Assembly (NCBI RefSeq): GCF_006716305.1
Contig: NZ_VFOU01000001.1
Location: 62,001 to 126,000 of the forward strand
Length of the DNA stretch: 64,000 nucleotides
Direction of reading: 5' to 3'
Source of the DNA: Enteractinococcus coprophilus
Lineage (GTDB): Bacteria; Actinomycetota; Actinomycetes; Actinomycetales; Micrococcaceae
Notes under the pieces: generated by a model
Told to the model about the DNA's origin: nothing
The model's database searches: none
Seen by the model: only the letters and a program-made list of their open reading frames with translations
Shown here: positions 42,479 through 51,642 of the stretch, one piece after another
How the letters are laid out: each line of letters begins with the position of its first letter
How positions within the stretch are numbered: position 1 is the first letter of the stretch
Program-made: the position numbers and the translations under genes

Positions 42479-44746
42479 ATGGCCAAAACGAAGTCCTCAG
42501 GATCTAGTGTGCTCAAAAACAACCCCGTGCTGACGAAACTGCTCGCCTTTTTCGGTATTTCCGCGCTCTTAGGCGCCCTCGGGGCAGGCATGCTGCTCCC
42601 CGCAGGCATGCTCGCGGGTGCAGCCTCACAGGTCGGTACCGAAATGCTGGATCAGCTGCCTGCTGAGCTCAATGAAGAGCCCCTGTCTATCCCGTCAGTC
42701 ATTCTCGATCAAGACGGTCAAGAGATTGCAACCTTTTACGCAGAAGACCGCACCCCGGTTGATCTCGAAGACATCTCGCAGCACATGATCGATGCGATCA
42801 TCGCCATTGAGGACGAACGTTTCTATGACCATGCCGGTGTTGATGGCCAAGGCCTGGCACGCGCCGTCGTGCACAACGTCACCTCGGACACGCAGCAGGG
42901 CGCTTCCACGCTGACCCAGCAGTACGTCAATAACGTTCTGGTCAACTACCAAAACCTCAACGGTTTGCGCACGACCGTGTCTGGGACCAAGCAGATTCCG
43001 GATAAGATCCGCGAAATGAAGCTTGCGGTGGCCATTGAAAAAGAGATGTCCAAGGACGAAATCCTTGAAGGCTACCTCAACATCGTGCTATTTTCCGGCC
43101 GTACCTACGGCGTGGAATCTGCAGCACGGTATTTCTTTAACAAGTCAGCCGCTGAACTGACGATTCCAGAATCAGCGCTCTTGGCCGGTCTCGTGCAGTC
43201 ACCGAACGCATTGAACCCCGAGAATAACCCGGAGAGCGCCACCCACCGTCGCAACCTGGTGCTGGGCAATATGCGCAATCAGGGTTTCATCACGGAAGAG
43301 GAATACGAAGAAGCTGTCGCTTCGGAAATTAAACTCGATATGAACCCGCTGCCATCGGGCTGTTATTACGCCAAAGATGGTTTCGAGTATTTCTGTGACT
43401 ATATCCAACGGTTGATTCTTGCTGATCCGGCATTTGGTCCCGATCGTGAATCCCGTCAGCGCATGCTGGATCGCTCTGGTCTAGAAATTACCACCACGCT
43501 GGATTCTGATCTGCAAAAAGCCGCCGTAGAAACCGCGCGTCGCAACGTCCCTGCTGGTGAAAATGAAGGCATTGGCTCGTCCATCGTGACGGTCCAGCAA
43601 AACACTGGGAACATCAAAACGATGGCCCAGAACACCAAGTATGAGGTCGGCGAGGACCTGGGCAACGGTGAAACCTCGCTGAACTTTAACGTCGACAAAG
43701 ACTGGGGCGGAGGCCAAGGCTTCCAGCTGGGGTCAACGCTGAAACCTTTCGTTGCGATGGCTTGGATCGGGTCGGGGAAATCCATGCGCGACCGCGTGGA
43801 TGCTTCCCGGAATAACTACGACGGCGCACGCTTTCCGGCCTACTGTCTTCCAGGTGGACATGCCCGCATCGGTAGTGACGGCTGGCGACCAAAGAACGCC
43901 ATTGCTGACATGCACAAACCAATGCGTATGGACTACGGTTTGTACTGGTCGATTAACACCGCGACCATTGCTGCGGCTTATAACACCGACCTGTGTGCAA
44001 TCACCGATATCACCGATGCTGCTGGTATCACCGATGCCGAAAATAACGAAGGTCTAGATCCGTCAAACCCATCGTTCGTTTTGGGGGCATACAACGTTTC
44101 CCCGCTGACCATGGCATCGGCCTACTCGACCTTAGGTTCCGGCGGCACCTACTGTGAACCGCGTGCCATTGAGTCGATTGTGGATGCCGATGGTAATGAA
44201 TATACTGTTCCGCCGATTCAATGCTCCCCTGGTGCTTTGAACCCGGAGAATATTAAAGAACTGAATAACACCTTGACCGCGCTTGCAAGCAAACGTATTT
44301 CTCAGGGAGAACTCGACTTCCCGATCGCTGGGAAGACCGGTACGAACAACTTCGAGTCCTCGACCTGGTTCATCGGCTACACCTCGGAACTGTCAACGGC
44401 CTCATGGGTGGGGAACTATCTGGGCAACGGCCCCGATTACACCCTAAAAGGTAAGAACATCGGCGGACGCTACTTCCAAGACGCTTGGGGCTCGCTGATT
44501 GCTGGTCCTATGTGGGTGGACTTCATGAAGGTTGCCGGCCCGAAATACGGCACCGATGCATTCCCGAAATTTGACGGACCAACCGGTGACCCCAGTCAGT
44601 ACGGAGGCGGGTCGTCAAGCAGTTCCAACTCTAATTCGAACTCGAATTCCAACTCGAATTCCGATTCGGGATCGAACTCGGATTCTTCAGATGAATCCAG
44701 CAATAACGACTCCGATGACAGTGATTCGTCAGGAAATGACGACTAG
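42479..44746 (+). CDS. class A penicillin-binding protein (transglycosylase/transpeptidase)
   Basis: Bifunctional peptidoglycan synthase of 755 residues (PonA-like). One N-terminal membrane helix (about 20-45) is followed by a GT51 transglycosylase domain (AIEDERFYDHAGVDGQGLAR, QGASTLTQQYVNN) and a transpeptidase domain with the active-site Ser in GSTLKPF (about 418), SxN in YWSINTAT and KTGT near 618. The last ~45 residues are a low-complexity Ser/Asn then Ser/Asp tail. No PASTA domain. Its TAG overlaps the GTG of the metallophosphoesterase gene by 1 nt. Confidence 0.95.
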   Translation: MAKTKSSGSSVLKNNPVLTKLLAFFGISALLGALGAGMLLPAGMLAGAASQVGTEMLDQLPAELNEEPLSIPSVILDQDGQEIATFYAEDRTPVDLEDISQHMIDAIIAIEDERFYDHAGVDGQGLARAVVHNVTSDTQQGASTLTQQYVNNVLVNYQNLNGLRTTVSGTKQIPDKIREMKLAVAIEKEMSKDEILEGYLNIVLFSGRTYGVESAARYFFNKSAAELTIPESALLAGLVQSPNALNPENNPESATHRRNLVLGNMRNQGFITEEEYEEAVASEIKLDMNPLPSGCYYAKDGFEYFCDYIQRLILADPAFGPDRESRQRMLDRSGLEITTTLDSDLQKAAVETARRNVPAGENEGIGSSIVTVQQNTGNIKTMAQNTKYEVGEDLGNGETSLNFNVDKDWGGGQGFQLGSTLKPFVAMAWIGSGKSMRDRVDASRNNYDGARFPAYCLPGGHARIGSDGWRPKNAIADMHKPMRMDYGLYWSINTATIAAAYNTDLCAITDITDAAGITDAENNEGLDPSNPSFVLGAYNVSPLTMASAYSTLGSGGTYCEPRAIESIVDADGNEYTVPPIQCSPGALNPENIKELNNTLTALASKRISQGELDFPIAGKTGTNNFESSTWFIGYTSELSTASWVGNYLGNGPDYTLKGKNIGGRYFQDAWGSLIAGPMWVDFMKVAGPKYGTDAFPKFDGPTGDPSQYGGGSSSSSNSNSNSNSNSNSDSGSNSDSSDESSNNDSDDSDSSGNDD

Positions 44747-45705
44747 TGTCTAAGGCACAGCGTTGGCCGCGTCGGATGGTATCCGGCGCGGCCAAAGTTT
44801 TCAGTCTCGGTGCCGTATCGGCAGTCTCCGCAACGCTCTTTGGGCTGGTTTCCGCACGTCAATTTGGCATGCGCTACGAAACTCTTCCCCTGTTGCCTTC
44901 CGGCCACGCTCCATTACGCGTCTTGCATATAGGCGATATGCACTTGGTGGCCGGTGATCAGGCGAAGATCAATTTTGTCCGGGGTCTTGCTGCAACCCGG
45001 CCCGACCTTGTCATCAATATCGGTGACAATCCCGGTGGCGTCAACGCCGTGGATGACGTGCTGGATGCGCTGGAACCGCTCTTAGAATTTCCTGGTGTCT
45101 TCGTCCCCGGATCCAACGATTTTTTTGGCCCTCATCGGGCAAATCCGCTGCGCTATTTGCGCGCCCCGTCTACGACTGATGGCGCGGAGAAGCAGCATGA
45201 GAAAATTGACGCACGAACAATGTTTGAAGCGTTCACAGCACACGGCACCTGGCATCAGCTCTGTAACCAATCCACGACAGTACAGCTTCGGGATGGCAGA
45301 AAAGTCCATGTCGCTGGCACACACGATGCGCACATGCAGGCTGATAAGTGGCCAGGCTTTGCAATCACCCAGGACAGCCAACCGTTGTTGAAAATTGCGG
45401 TCACGCATGCCCCATATCGGCGGGTGCTCGATGCGGCAGTTGCCGACGGCGCTGACATCGTCATTGCCGGGCATACCCACGGCGGACAGGTGGCCCTACC
45501 GGCTTATGGCGCGCTGGTCGCTAACTGTGACCTGCCCACCGGTCTGGCCGCTGGCCTTTTTACATGGCGCAGCGCTGGACGCAGCGCGCTGGTCAATGTC
45601 ACCGCCGGCATCGGGGCTTCACCAGCCGTCCCGTTACGGACTTTCTGCCCGCCAGAAGCCGTGGTCATCGACCTGGTTTCAGCAGACCAAGCAAGGGCTT
45701 ACTGA
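44746..45705 (+). CDS. membrane-anchored metallophosphoesterase
   Basis: A 319-residue calcineurin-like phosphoesterase. An N-terminal hydrophobic anchor (about 15-35) is followed by the metal-binding motifs GDMHLV, NIGDNPGG, GSNDFFGP, VTHAPYRR and AGHTHGGQ. The substrate is unknown; coupling to a PBP gene suggests a role at the cell envelope. GTG start at 44746 overlaps the PBP stop (TAGTG). The 3' end overlaps the convergent purC gene by 7 nt. Confidence 0.9.
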   Translation: MSKAQRWPRRMVSGAAKVFSLGAVSAVSATLFGLVSARQFGMRYETLPLLPSGHAPLRVLHIGDMHLVAGDQAKINFVRGLAATRPDLVINIGDNPGGVNAVDDVLDALEPLLEFPGVFVPGSNDFFGPHRANPLRYLRAPSTTDGAEKQHEKIDARTMFEAFTAHGTWHQLCNQSTTVQLRDGRKVHVAGTHDAHMQADKWPGFAITQDSQPLLKIAVTHAPYRRVLDAAVADGADIVIAGHTHGGQVALPAYGALVANCDLPTGLAAGLFTWRSAGRSALVNVTAGIGASPAVPLRTFCPPEAVVIDLVSADQARAY

Positions 45706-46598
45706 AAGACGCGTCCGGTGAGCCGGCGGAATGCTTCGCGATAACGTTCAGCGGTTTTTTCCACCACGTCGGTTGGTAGCTCCGGTGGTTCGGTATCAGC
45801 GGCCTGATCCCACCCCGAGGTCTCAGATGCGAGCCAGTCGCGCACGAACTGTTTATCAAATGATTTCTGCGACGTGCCAGGAGCATATGCTTGGGCGTCC
45901 CAGAAACGTGACGAATCCGGTGTCAGGACCTCATCGCCTAGTGTGATGATCCCGTTTTCGTCGGTACCGTATTCGACTTTTGTGTCGGCCAGAATGATGC
46001 CAGCATCACGAGCGATCCGCTCGGCTGCCGTATATAGCTGCAACGTCTTATCCCGAATGTCATCAGCGGCTTGCTGCCCGATACGCGAGGTCATCTCGGC
46101 AAAGCTGATGTTCTCGTCGTGCTCGCCAACCTCGGCTTTGGCCGACGGTGTGAAGATGGCAGGTTCGAGTTTCGACCCATCGACAAGTCCCTGAGGCAAT
46201 GGAATGCCGGTGACTTCACCGGTCTGGCGATATTCGGCAAGTCCCGACCCGGTGAGATATCCTCGCGCGATGGCTTCAATCGGGAACATGTTGAGGCGTT
46301 TGACGACCATGGCACGCCCGGCAACTTCGGTGGGCACCTGCGTGGAAACCACGTGGTTTGGTACCTCAACTTCTTCAGCCAATCGTTCGAACCACCACAG
46401 CGACAGCTGAGTGAGGATCTTGCCCTTCTCCGGAATGCCCGGGGACAGAATATGATCAAAAGCCGAAACCCGATCGGTTGCTACCACCAGCAGCGTTTCG
46501 GATTCTCCTGGTTCAGCAGCTGCGGGTTCATACAGGTTGCGGACTTTACCGGAATAAATGTGGCGCCAACCGGGTAGCGACGTTGCGGTATCAGTCAT
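45699..46598 (-). CDS. purC: phosphoribosylaminoimidazole-succinocarboxamide synthase
   Basis: SAICAR synthetase of purine synthesis, 299 residues, the longer fungal/actinobacterial-type chain. Motifs: YSGKVRNLYEP at the N-terminus, NMFPIEAIARGYLTGSG, ILADTKVEYG and DEVLTPDSSRFWDA. The ATG at 46598 lies 8 nt inside the end of purD, with AGGAG upstream. The longer open frame before it is out of the family. Confidence 0.95.
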   Translation of the reverse strand: MTDTATSLPGWRHIYSGKVRNLYEPAAAEPGESETLLVVATDRVSAFDHILSPGIPEKGKILTQLSLWWFERLAEEVEVPNHVVSTQVPTEVAGRAMVVKRLNMFPIEAIARGYLTGSGLAEYRQTGEVTGIPLPQGLVDGSKLEPAIFTPSAKAEVGEHDENISFAEMTSRIGQQAADDIRDKTLQLYTAAERIARDAGIILADTKVEYGTDENGIITLGDEVLTPDSSRFWDAQAYAPGTSQKSFDKQFVRDWLASETSGWDQAADTEPPELPTDVVEKTAERYREAFRRLTGRVFQ

Positions 46599-47886
46599 GG
46601 TCTGAGGCTCCTGAGATCGTGATCTCACCGTTGATGGCCTTGGCAGCGATATCCGTACGGTATTGGCCATTCGGGATCGAGATTTTTTCCACGGCAGCAT
46701 AGGCTTTATCGCGGGCTGCACCGAGGTCTTTTCCAGTGGCGACCACGGTCAAGACTCGACCGCCCGATGCCGTAAATTCCCCGGTCTTTCCGGCGGTCGT
46801 TCCGGCGTGCAACACCGTGACATCCTCGTCTTGAGCAGCATCTGCGACACCGGTGATCTGAGCCCCGGTTTTTGGTGTCTCTGGATAACCTTCCGAGGCC
46901 ACCACGACTCCCACTGCTGCGTTGTCATGGAACTGGATGGTGGGGAACGTGGTGGCCAGTTTGCCATCAGCTGCGGCTTGGAGCAGTTGGCCCAGCGGGG
47001 TTTTTAACCGTGCCAGAACCGGTTGCGTTTCTGGATCACCAAACCGGGCGTTGAATTCAATGACCTGGATGCCTTTTTTGGTCACCGCCAGCCCGCAGTA
47101 GAGCACACCGGTAAATGGCGTGCCGCGCTCAGCCATTTCGGCCAGAACTGGTCGGGCGACCTGTGCCATGACGTCTTCGGTGAAGTTCTCGGGCAACCAC
47201 TCCAGCGGGGTGTAGGCACCCATGCCGCCGGTGTTAGGACCCTCATCGTCGTTATAAATCCGTTTGAAATCCTGGGCGGGCGACATGGCCACGCCATCTT
47301 TGCCATCGGCGATGACGAATACCGAAACCTCTGGACCGTCGAGAAACTCTTCGACTAACACCGGATCCCCGCCGGCGAAAATGGCTTGTCCGTGGGCGAT
47401 GGCCGCGTCGCGATCCTGCGTCACGATCACGCCCTTGCCTGCGGCCAGCCCATCGTCTTTGACGACATAGGGTGCTCCAAAGTCATCCAGTGCAGCTTCT
47501 AATTGTTCCAGGTTGGTCGCGGTGTGGGCCTGCCCGGTGGGCACCCCAGCAGCGTGCATGATCTCTTTGGCAAACGCTTTTGATGACTCCAACCTGGCCG
47601 CCTGGTGAGTCGGGCCGAAGACGGCGAACCCGGCGGCCTGCAACGCATTGGTCACCCCTGCGGCCAGCAAGGCTTCAGGACCAACGACCACCAGATCAGG
47701 TTGCAGCTCCTGGCATAGTTCAACGACCAACTGCGGGGAGGAAACATCGATTGGGTAGACGGGAACTTCCTTCGCGATGCCAGCGTTGCCGGGTGCACAG
47801 CGCACCTCAGAAACCAGCGGATCGTCGCGTAGGGCTTGCACAATTGCGTGTTCACGGCCACCTGGGCCCAGGACTAAAGTTTTCAC
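46591..47886 (-). CDS. purD: phosphoribosylamine-glycine ligase
   Basis: GAR synthetase, 431 residues, ATP-grasp fold: LVLGPGGREHAIVQAL at the start, DDGLAAGKGV (about 146) in the ATP site and FNARFGDPETQPVL (about 280) for metal binding. GTG start at 47886. On the minus strand TACGCT (47899-47894) ends 7 nt before it and the spacer includes AGGAG, so the leader is very short or absent. Purine gene pair with purC; purF and purM are 3 kb away on the other strand. Confidence 0.95.
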   Translation of the reverse strand: MKTLVLGPGGREHAIVQALRDDPLVSEVRCAPGNAGIAKEVPVYPIDVSSPQLVVELCQELQPDLVVVGPEALLAAGVTNALQAAGFAVFGPTHQAARLESSKAFAKEIMHAAGVPTGQAHTATNLEQLEAALDDFGAPYVVKDDGLAAGKGVIVTQDRDAAIAHGQAIFAGGDPVLVEEFLDGPEVSVFVIADGKDGVAMSPAQDFKRIYNDDEGPNTGGMGAYTPLEWLPENFTEDVMAQVARPVLAEMAERGTPFTGVLYCGLAVTKKGIQVIEFNARFGDPETQPVLARLKTPLGQLLQAAADGKLATTFPTIQFHDNAAVGVVVASEGYPETPKTGAQITGVADAAQDEDVTVLHAGTTAGKTGEFTASGGRVLTVVATGKDLGAARDKAYAAVEKISIPNGQYRTDIAAKAINGEITISGASDHD

Positions 47887-47953
47887 GCTCCTAAGCGTAG
47901 TCGTTTCACGGCACCTGGTGGGCGGTATGTCTGAAATATGCGGACACCGCGAC

Positions 47954-47959
47954 TAGACT
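47954..47959 (+). promoter_or_regulatory. promoter CTGAAA-17-TAGACT, leaderless
   Basis: TAGACT (47954-47959) has CTGAAA at 47931-47936 with an ideal 17-nt spacer, and ends 7 nt before the ATG at 47967. This is the best-formed example of the TAGACT group in the window. Confidence 0.5.
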
Positions 47960-47966
47960 CGTGACC

Positions 47967-48209
47967 ATGTCGTTTCGTCGCCGCCACCTCCCCTATGGTC
48001 AGGGCCCGTTTTTCCCGCGCTGGCTGCAAATTGTTTACGTCTGGCTCATGATCATGTTCTCGTGTTCTTGGGTAGCGTGGCTTGGGTTTCGGACCTTTGT
48101 CGATGCGACCCGCGGCGATATCCCCTATGCCATCGCGTCGCTCGGCATTGGGGCGGTGGCAGCAACAATCGTGACCTGGGCCGTCTATCGCAAAAAATCC
48201 AACGACTAA
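47967..48209 (+). CDS. small two-helix membrane protein
   Basis: An 80-residue hypothetical protein. A basic N-terminus (SFRRRHLPYG) is followed by helices at about 21-40 and 52-72, then a KKSND end. ATG at 47967 fits the TAGACT promoter; a GTG two codons earlier is possible. It precedes the asparaginase gene by 19 nt, so it is probably in the same operon. Not recognised as a named family. Confidence 0.7.
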   Translation: MSFRRRHLPYGQGPFFPRWLQIVYVWLMIMFSCSWVAWLGFRTFVDATRGDIPYAIASLGIGAVAATIVTWAVYRKKSND

Positions 48210-48228
48210 CCATCGAAAAGGAGACCGA

Positions 48229-49251
48229 GTGTCTGAACCGATTCGCGCGTCCGATGCGGCACAACTGGCCGTGACAACTCGCAACGGATTTGTGGAAAAC
48301 CGATTCTTTGGATCGGCCGTTGTGGTAGATCCCGACGGCGGCATTCTTGCTTCGGTGGGTGATCCCGATGCCGGCGTTTATCCTCGCTCTGCGCTGAAAC
48401 CGTTTCAAGCCATAGCTGCCCTGCGCTGCGGTGCGCATCTTAGCGGTGAAAAGTTAGCTTTGGCATGCGGCTCTCATATCGGCTCCACCCAGCATCAGGA
48501 GATCGCCTCCGCAGTGCTATCCGACGTTGGGCTGACCGCCGAAAACTTGGGCTGCCCGGCGGTTTATCCATCGTCGGCATCACAGGTCGCCCAGGCTGCC
48601 CTGCAGGTTGCGCCACTACCCTTAGAACGTTCCCGGTTGGCCCATAACTGCTCGGGCAAACACGCGGGCTTTCTGTCCGCCACGGTCACTGCGGGTGAAG
48701 ACCCGAGTAACTATTTGCACCCCGATGCACCGGTGCAATCCGAGGTGCTGACGGTCTTGGAGCAATACTGCCAGACCAGCATCACGCAGGTGGGCGTTGA
48801 TGGTTGCGGGGCACCCACCCCGGTCATGTCGCTGACCTCCTTGGCCAGAGGATTTGGGGCTCTGGGGCGCGCCGTCACCGATCGCGGAGCTGAACTGCAG
48901 GCCGCGATGGTTGCTCGCGCGATGCTGGATTACCCACACGCCGTTCAGGGACCCAAGCGACCCGATACAGTCGTGCTGGAGTCGCTGGAATTGCTCGTCA
49001 AAACTGGCGCCGACGGCATTGTTGCACTCGCTGCACCGGATGGCACCGCAGTGGCGGTCTCCATGATTGATTCCACGCATCGGGCAACGCATCTGGTGGC
49101 GTTGGTCTTATTGGCGAATTTCGCCCCAGAGGTACTACCGGTGGACGCCATGCGCGACGTCATCGAGCGGATTGTCCCGCCCGTGTATGGCGGGGGTCAG
49201 CCGGTCGGTGGTGTGAAAGTAGCACCGGCGGTGCTGCGATTGCTCAGCTAA
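48229..49251 (+). CDS. asparaginase (Asparaginase_II family)
   Basis: A 340-residue protein of the L-asparaginase II family (thermolabile type, unrelated to E. coli AnsB). Visible blocks are SALKPFQAIA, LACGSHIGSTQHQE, HNCSGKHAGFL and VDGCGAPTPVMSL. Expected to release ammonia from asparagine. GTG start at 48229 with AAAGGAG 6 nt upstream. Neighbouring purine genes use glutamine nitrogen; a functional link is only suggestive. Confidence 0.87.
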   Translation: MSEPIRASDAAQLAVTTRNGFVENRFFGSAVVVDPDGGILASVGDPDAGVYPRSALKPFQAIAALRCGAHLSGEKLALACGSHIGSTQHQEIASAVLSDVGLTAENLGCPAVYPSSASQVAQAALQVAPLPLERSRLAHNCSGKHAGFLSATVTAGEDPSNYLHPDAPVQSEVLTVLEQYCQTSITQVGVDGCGAPTPVMSLTSLARGFGALGRAVTDRGAELQAAMVARAMLDYPHAVQGPKRPDTVVLESLELLVKTGADGIVALAAPDGTAVAVSMIDSTHRATHLVALVLLANFAPEVLPVDAMRDVIERIVPPVYGGGQPVGGVKVAPAVLRLLS

Positions 49252-49287
49252 GCTAGCAGCCGGACGACAACAAAAGATGGAGGGACC

Positions 49288-49653
49288 ATGGCACGACGCA
49301 AGATCGATGTCACCGAGGGCGTGGCCGCGGTGCGCGCGTGGGCGGCTGATCCCTCGGCTGCGCCACGTCCGGTTCGAGCCCTCGCGGTGCGGTATTCGTT
49401 AGAAGCGCTGTCCGAGTTAGTGCCTGGTCGGTCGGTCGAGGTTCGGGTGCCACCGTTTGGGGTCACGCAGATTATTGAAGGCACCGTGCACACTCGGGGC
49501 ACTCCCCCGGCGGTGGTAGAAACCTCTCCCGATACCTGGTTGGCGCTTGTTACCGGGCAACGTGTCTGGGCAGAAGCCGTGGCTGCCGGCGACGTGGTGG
49601 CATCTGGACAGCGAACAGACTTGGGACCGCTGTTTCCATTGGTCAAAATATGA
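49288..49653 (+). CDS. sterol-carrier-type (SCP-like) small protein
   Basis: A 121-residue protein of the actinobacterial 'sterol carrier family' type: LAVRYSLEALSELVPGRSVEVRVPPFG and DTWLALVTGQRVWAEAVAAG follow the SCP2-like fold. ATG at 49288 with GGAGGG just upstream. It habitually lies beside purF in actinobacteria; its ligand is unknown. Confidence 0.8.
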   Translation: MARRKIDVTEGVAAVRAWAADPSAAPRPVRALAVRYSLEALSELVPGRSVEVRVPPFGVTQIIEGTVHTRGTPPAVVETSPDTWLALVTGQRVWAEAVAAGDVVASGQRTDLGPLFPLVKI

Positions 49654-49721
49654 GGGCCAGACCACGTTTCTGGTCGAGTCCCGCCCCGTGGACACGTATG
49701 ACGACGACGCGCCCGACGCGC

Positions 49722-49727
49722 TAGACT
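49722..49727 (+). promoter_or_regulatory. promoter ATGACG-18-TAGACT before the purF operon
   Basis: TAGACT (49722-49727) has ATGACG (49698-49703) 18 nt upstream and lies 9 nt before the ATG at 49737. The AAAGGGA in the gap may act as a ribosome site on a very short leader. It would drive the membrane protein, purF and purM. Confidence 0.45.
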
Positions 49728-49736
49728 AAAGGGACT

Positions 49737-50216
49737 ATGGCTGACAGCAGACTTCCTGACCAACCTGACATGGCCGGCGCCGCAGGTGATAACACCGCAC
49801 ATGAAACACCCCAACAAATGGTGTACCGCCGAGCGCCGAAAATTACCCCATTTTTGGTCACCGGTGGATTCTTTGGAGTGGTGATCGCCTTCTTCTGGGT
49901 CGCGTTTCAAGGCACGTCCGATGAATATACGCGGGCTCAGACTCTGGGCTTTATGGCGGCACTGCTGGGAGTCGTTGGGCTGACCATCGGCGCTTTAGTG
50001 TGGTTGTTGCTGGATCGTCGATCCAAACGTCATACCGAAACTGTTTATGCCAGAGAAACCACTGATCCTCAGGCCGCCGACGTCGCCCTGACGAAAGACG
50101 ACTATCTGGAATGGTCCCAGTTCCAACAACGCCAGCGCGCTGACGAAATACGCCGACAGCACCAGCTCGAGGCAAAAGCCGCAGCCAAAGCCCACAAACG
50201 AAATAAACGGAAATAG
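49737..50216 (+). CDS. two-helix membrane protein upstream of purF
   Basis: A 159-residue hypothetical protein. A polar head of about 35 residues is followed by helices at about 37-57 and 70-92 (LGFMAALLGVVGLTIGALVW), and a charged helical tail rich in Gln, Arg and Lys that ends KAHKRNKRK. It ends 3 nt before the purF ATG. Function unknown; conserved next to purF in related bacteria as far as I recall. Confidence 0.75.
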   Translation: MADSRLPDQPDMAGAAGDNTAHETPQQMVYRRAPKITPFLVTGGFFGVVIAFFWVAFQGTSDEYTRAQTLGFMAALLGVVGLTIGALVWLLLDRRSKRHTETVYARETTDPQAADVALTKDDYLEWSQFQQRQRADEIRRQHQLEAKAAAKAHKRNKRK

Positions 50217-50219
50217 TTC

Positions 50220-51641
50220 ATGGTCGAAAACCTCACCGATGATTCACCCAAAGACGCCTGCGGAGTATTTGGCGTCTGGGCTCCGGGCGAAGAAGTCTCC
50301 AAACTTACCTATTACGGTTTGTTCTCCCTCCAACACCGCGGTCAGGAATCGGCAGGTATCGCAGCCTCCGCCGGTGACCGCATTTCTGTCTATAAAGACG
50401 TCGGCCTGGTCTCTCAGGTATTCGACGAAGCCACACTGTCCTCGCTGACCGGCCACATTGCCATCGGTCACTGCCGATATGGGTCACATGCCGCCGACGA
50501 CTGGCGATTCGCCCAACCAACCCTGGGTGCCACCTCGGATGACGGCACGGTCGCGCTGGGCTTCAACGGCGCACTCACCAACCGCGAAGAGATCAAAGCC
50601 CTGATCGCCGAACGCTACGGTGAAATCGATTCGGGTGAACTCGCCCAAGGGAACACCTCGGATACCGCCCTGATCACCACCCTGTTGCGCGGCCAGACCG
50701 GTGACTCACTTGAAGAAACCGCAGCTGAAGTCTTCGCCAAACTTCAGGGCGCGTTTTCCGTCGTCATGATGTCAGAAAACACCCTGTATGCGGTGCGAGA
50801 TCGGCATGGCTTCCGCCCCCTGGTGCTGGGACGACTCTCCAGTGGTTGGGTCATCGCCTCGGAGCAAGCCGCCCTGGCAACCACCGGTGCAACCTTTATT
50901 CGCGAGGTAGCCCCCGGTGAGATCCTGGCGATCGACACCAACGGGGTGCGTTCGACCCGGTTTGCGCCGTCGCAATTAGCTCGGTGCATTTTTGAATACG
51001 TCTACGTTGCCCGCCCGGATGCTGCGATTAATGGGCGCAGTGTGTATGAATCCCGGTTGGAGATGGGGCGCCAACTGGCCCGCGAGAACACTGCGGAAGC
51101 CGATGTCGTGATCCCGGTTCCCGAGTCTGGAACACCCGCCGCGATTGGGTACGCCGAAGAGTCGGGTATTCCCCTGGGGCACGGGTTCGTGAAAAACTCC
51201 TACGTCGGGCGCACCTTCATTAAACCTTCCCAAACCCTGCGCCAGCTAGGCATCCGATTGAAACTCAATGTCCAGCCCTCCGTGGTCGCTGGCCGATCCG
51301 TGATCGTTGTCGATGACTCGATTGTGCGTGGCAATACCCAGCGCCAGGTCGTGTCGATGCTGCGCTCGGCAGGCGCTCGCGAGGTGCACGTGAAAATCTC
51401 GTCGCCGCCCGTCAAATGGCCGTGTTTCTACGGTATCGACTTCGCCACGCGCGCCGAACTGATTGCGACCGGTGCTGGTATCGAAGAAATCCGAGCACAC
51501 GTCGGCGCTGATTCGCTGGCTTATATTTCACTCGAGGGCACGATTGCCGCCACCCAACAGGACGAAGACACCCTGTGTACCGCCTGTTTTTCGGGTAACT
51601 ACCCCACCGAAGTCCCCATGCTGACCACAGACAGGAAATAA
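50220..51641 (+). CDS. purF: amidophosphoribosyltransferase
   Basis: First committed step of purine synthesis (PRPP + glutamine). The 473 residues have the Ntn nucleophile Cys in DACGVFGVWAP after a short propeptide, RHGFRPLVLG, and the PRPP loop VIVVDDSIVRGNT (about 359). Cysteines in ARCIFEYVY, WPCFYGIDF and LCTACFSG correspond to the [4Fe-4S] ligands of the Bacillus-type enzyme. The ATG at 50220 starts 4 nt after the preceding stop. Confidence 0.96.
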   Translation: MVENLTDDSPKDACGVFGVWAPGEEVSKLTYYGLFSLQHRGQESAGIAASAGDRISVYKDVGLVSQVFDEATLSSLTGHIAIGHCRYGSHAADDWRFAQPTLGATSDDGTVALGFNGALTNREEIKALIAERYGEIDSGELAQGNTSDTALITTLLRGQTGDSLEETAAEVFAKLQGAFSVVMMSENTLYAVRDRHGFRPLVLGRLSSGWVIASEQAALATTGATFIREVAPGEILAIDTNGVRSTRFAPSQLARCIFEYVYVARPDAAINGRSVYESRLEMGRQLARENTAEADVVIPVPESGTPAAIGYAEESGIPLGHGFVKNSYVGRTFIKPSQTLRQLGIRLKLNVQPSVVAGRSVIVVDDSIVRGNTQRQVVSMLRSAGAREVHVKISSPPVKWPCFYGIDFATRAELIATGAGIEEIRAHVGADSLAYISLEGTIAATQQDEDTLCTACFSGNYPTEVPMLTTDRK

Positions 51642-51642
51642 C

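Noticed and set aside
44620-44720. Short tandem repeats as a CRISPR-like array
   Set aside because: They are in-frame Ser/Asn codons at the end of the PBP gene, with no spacers.
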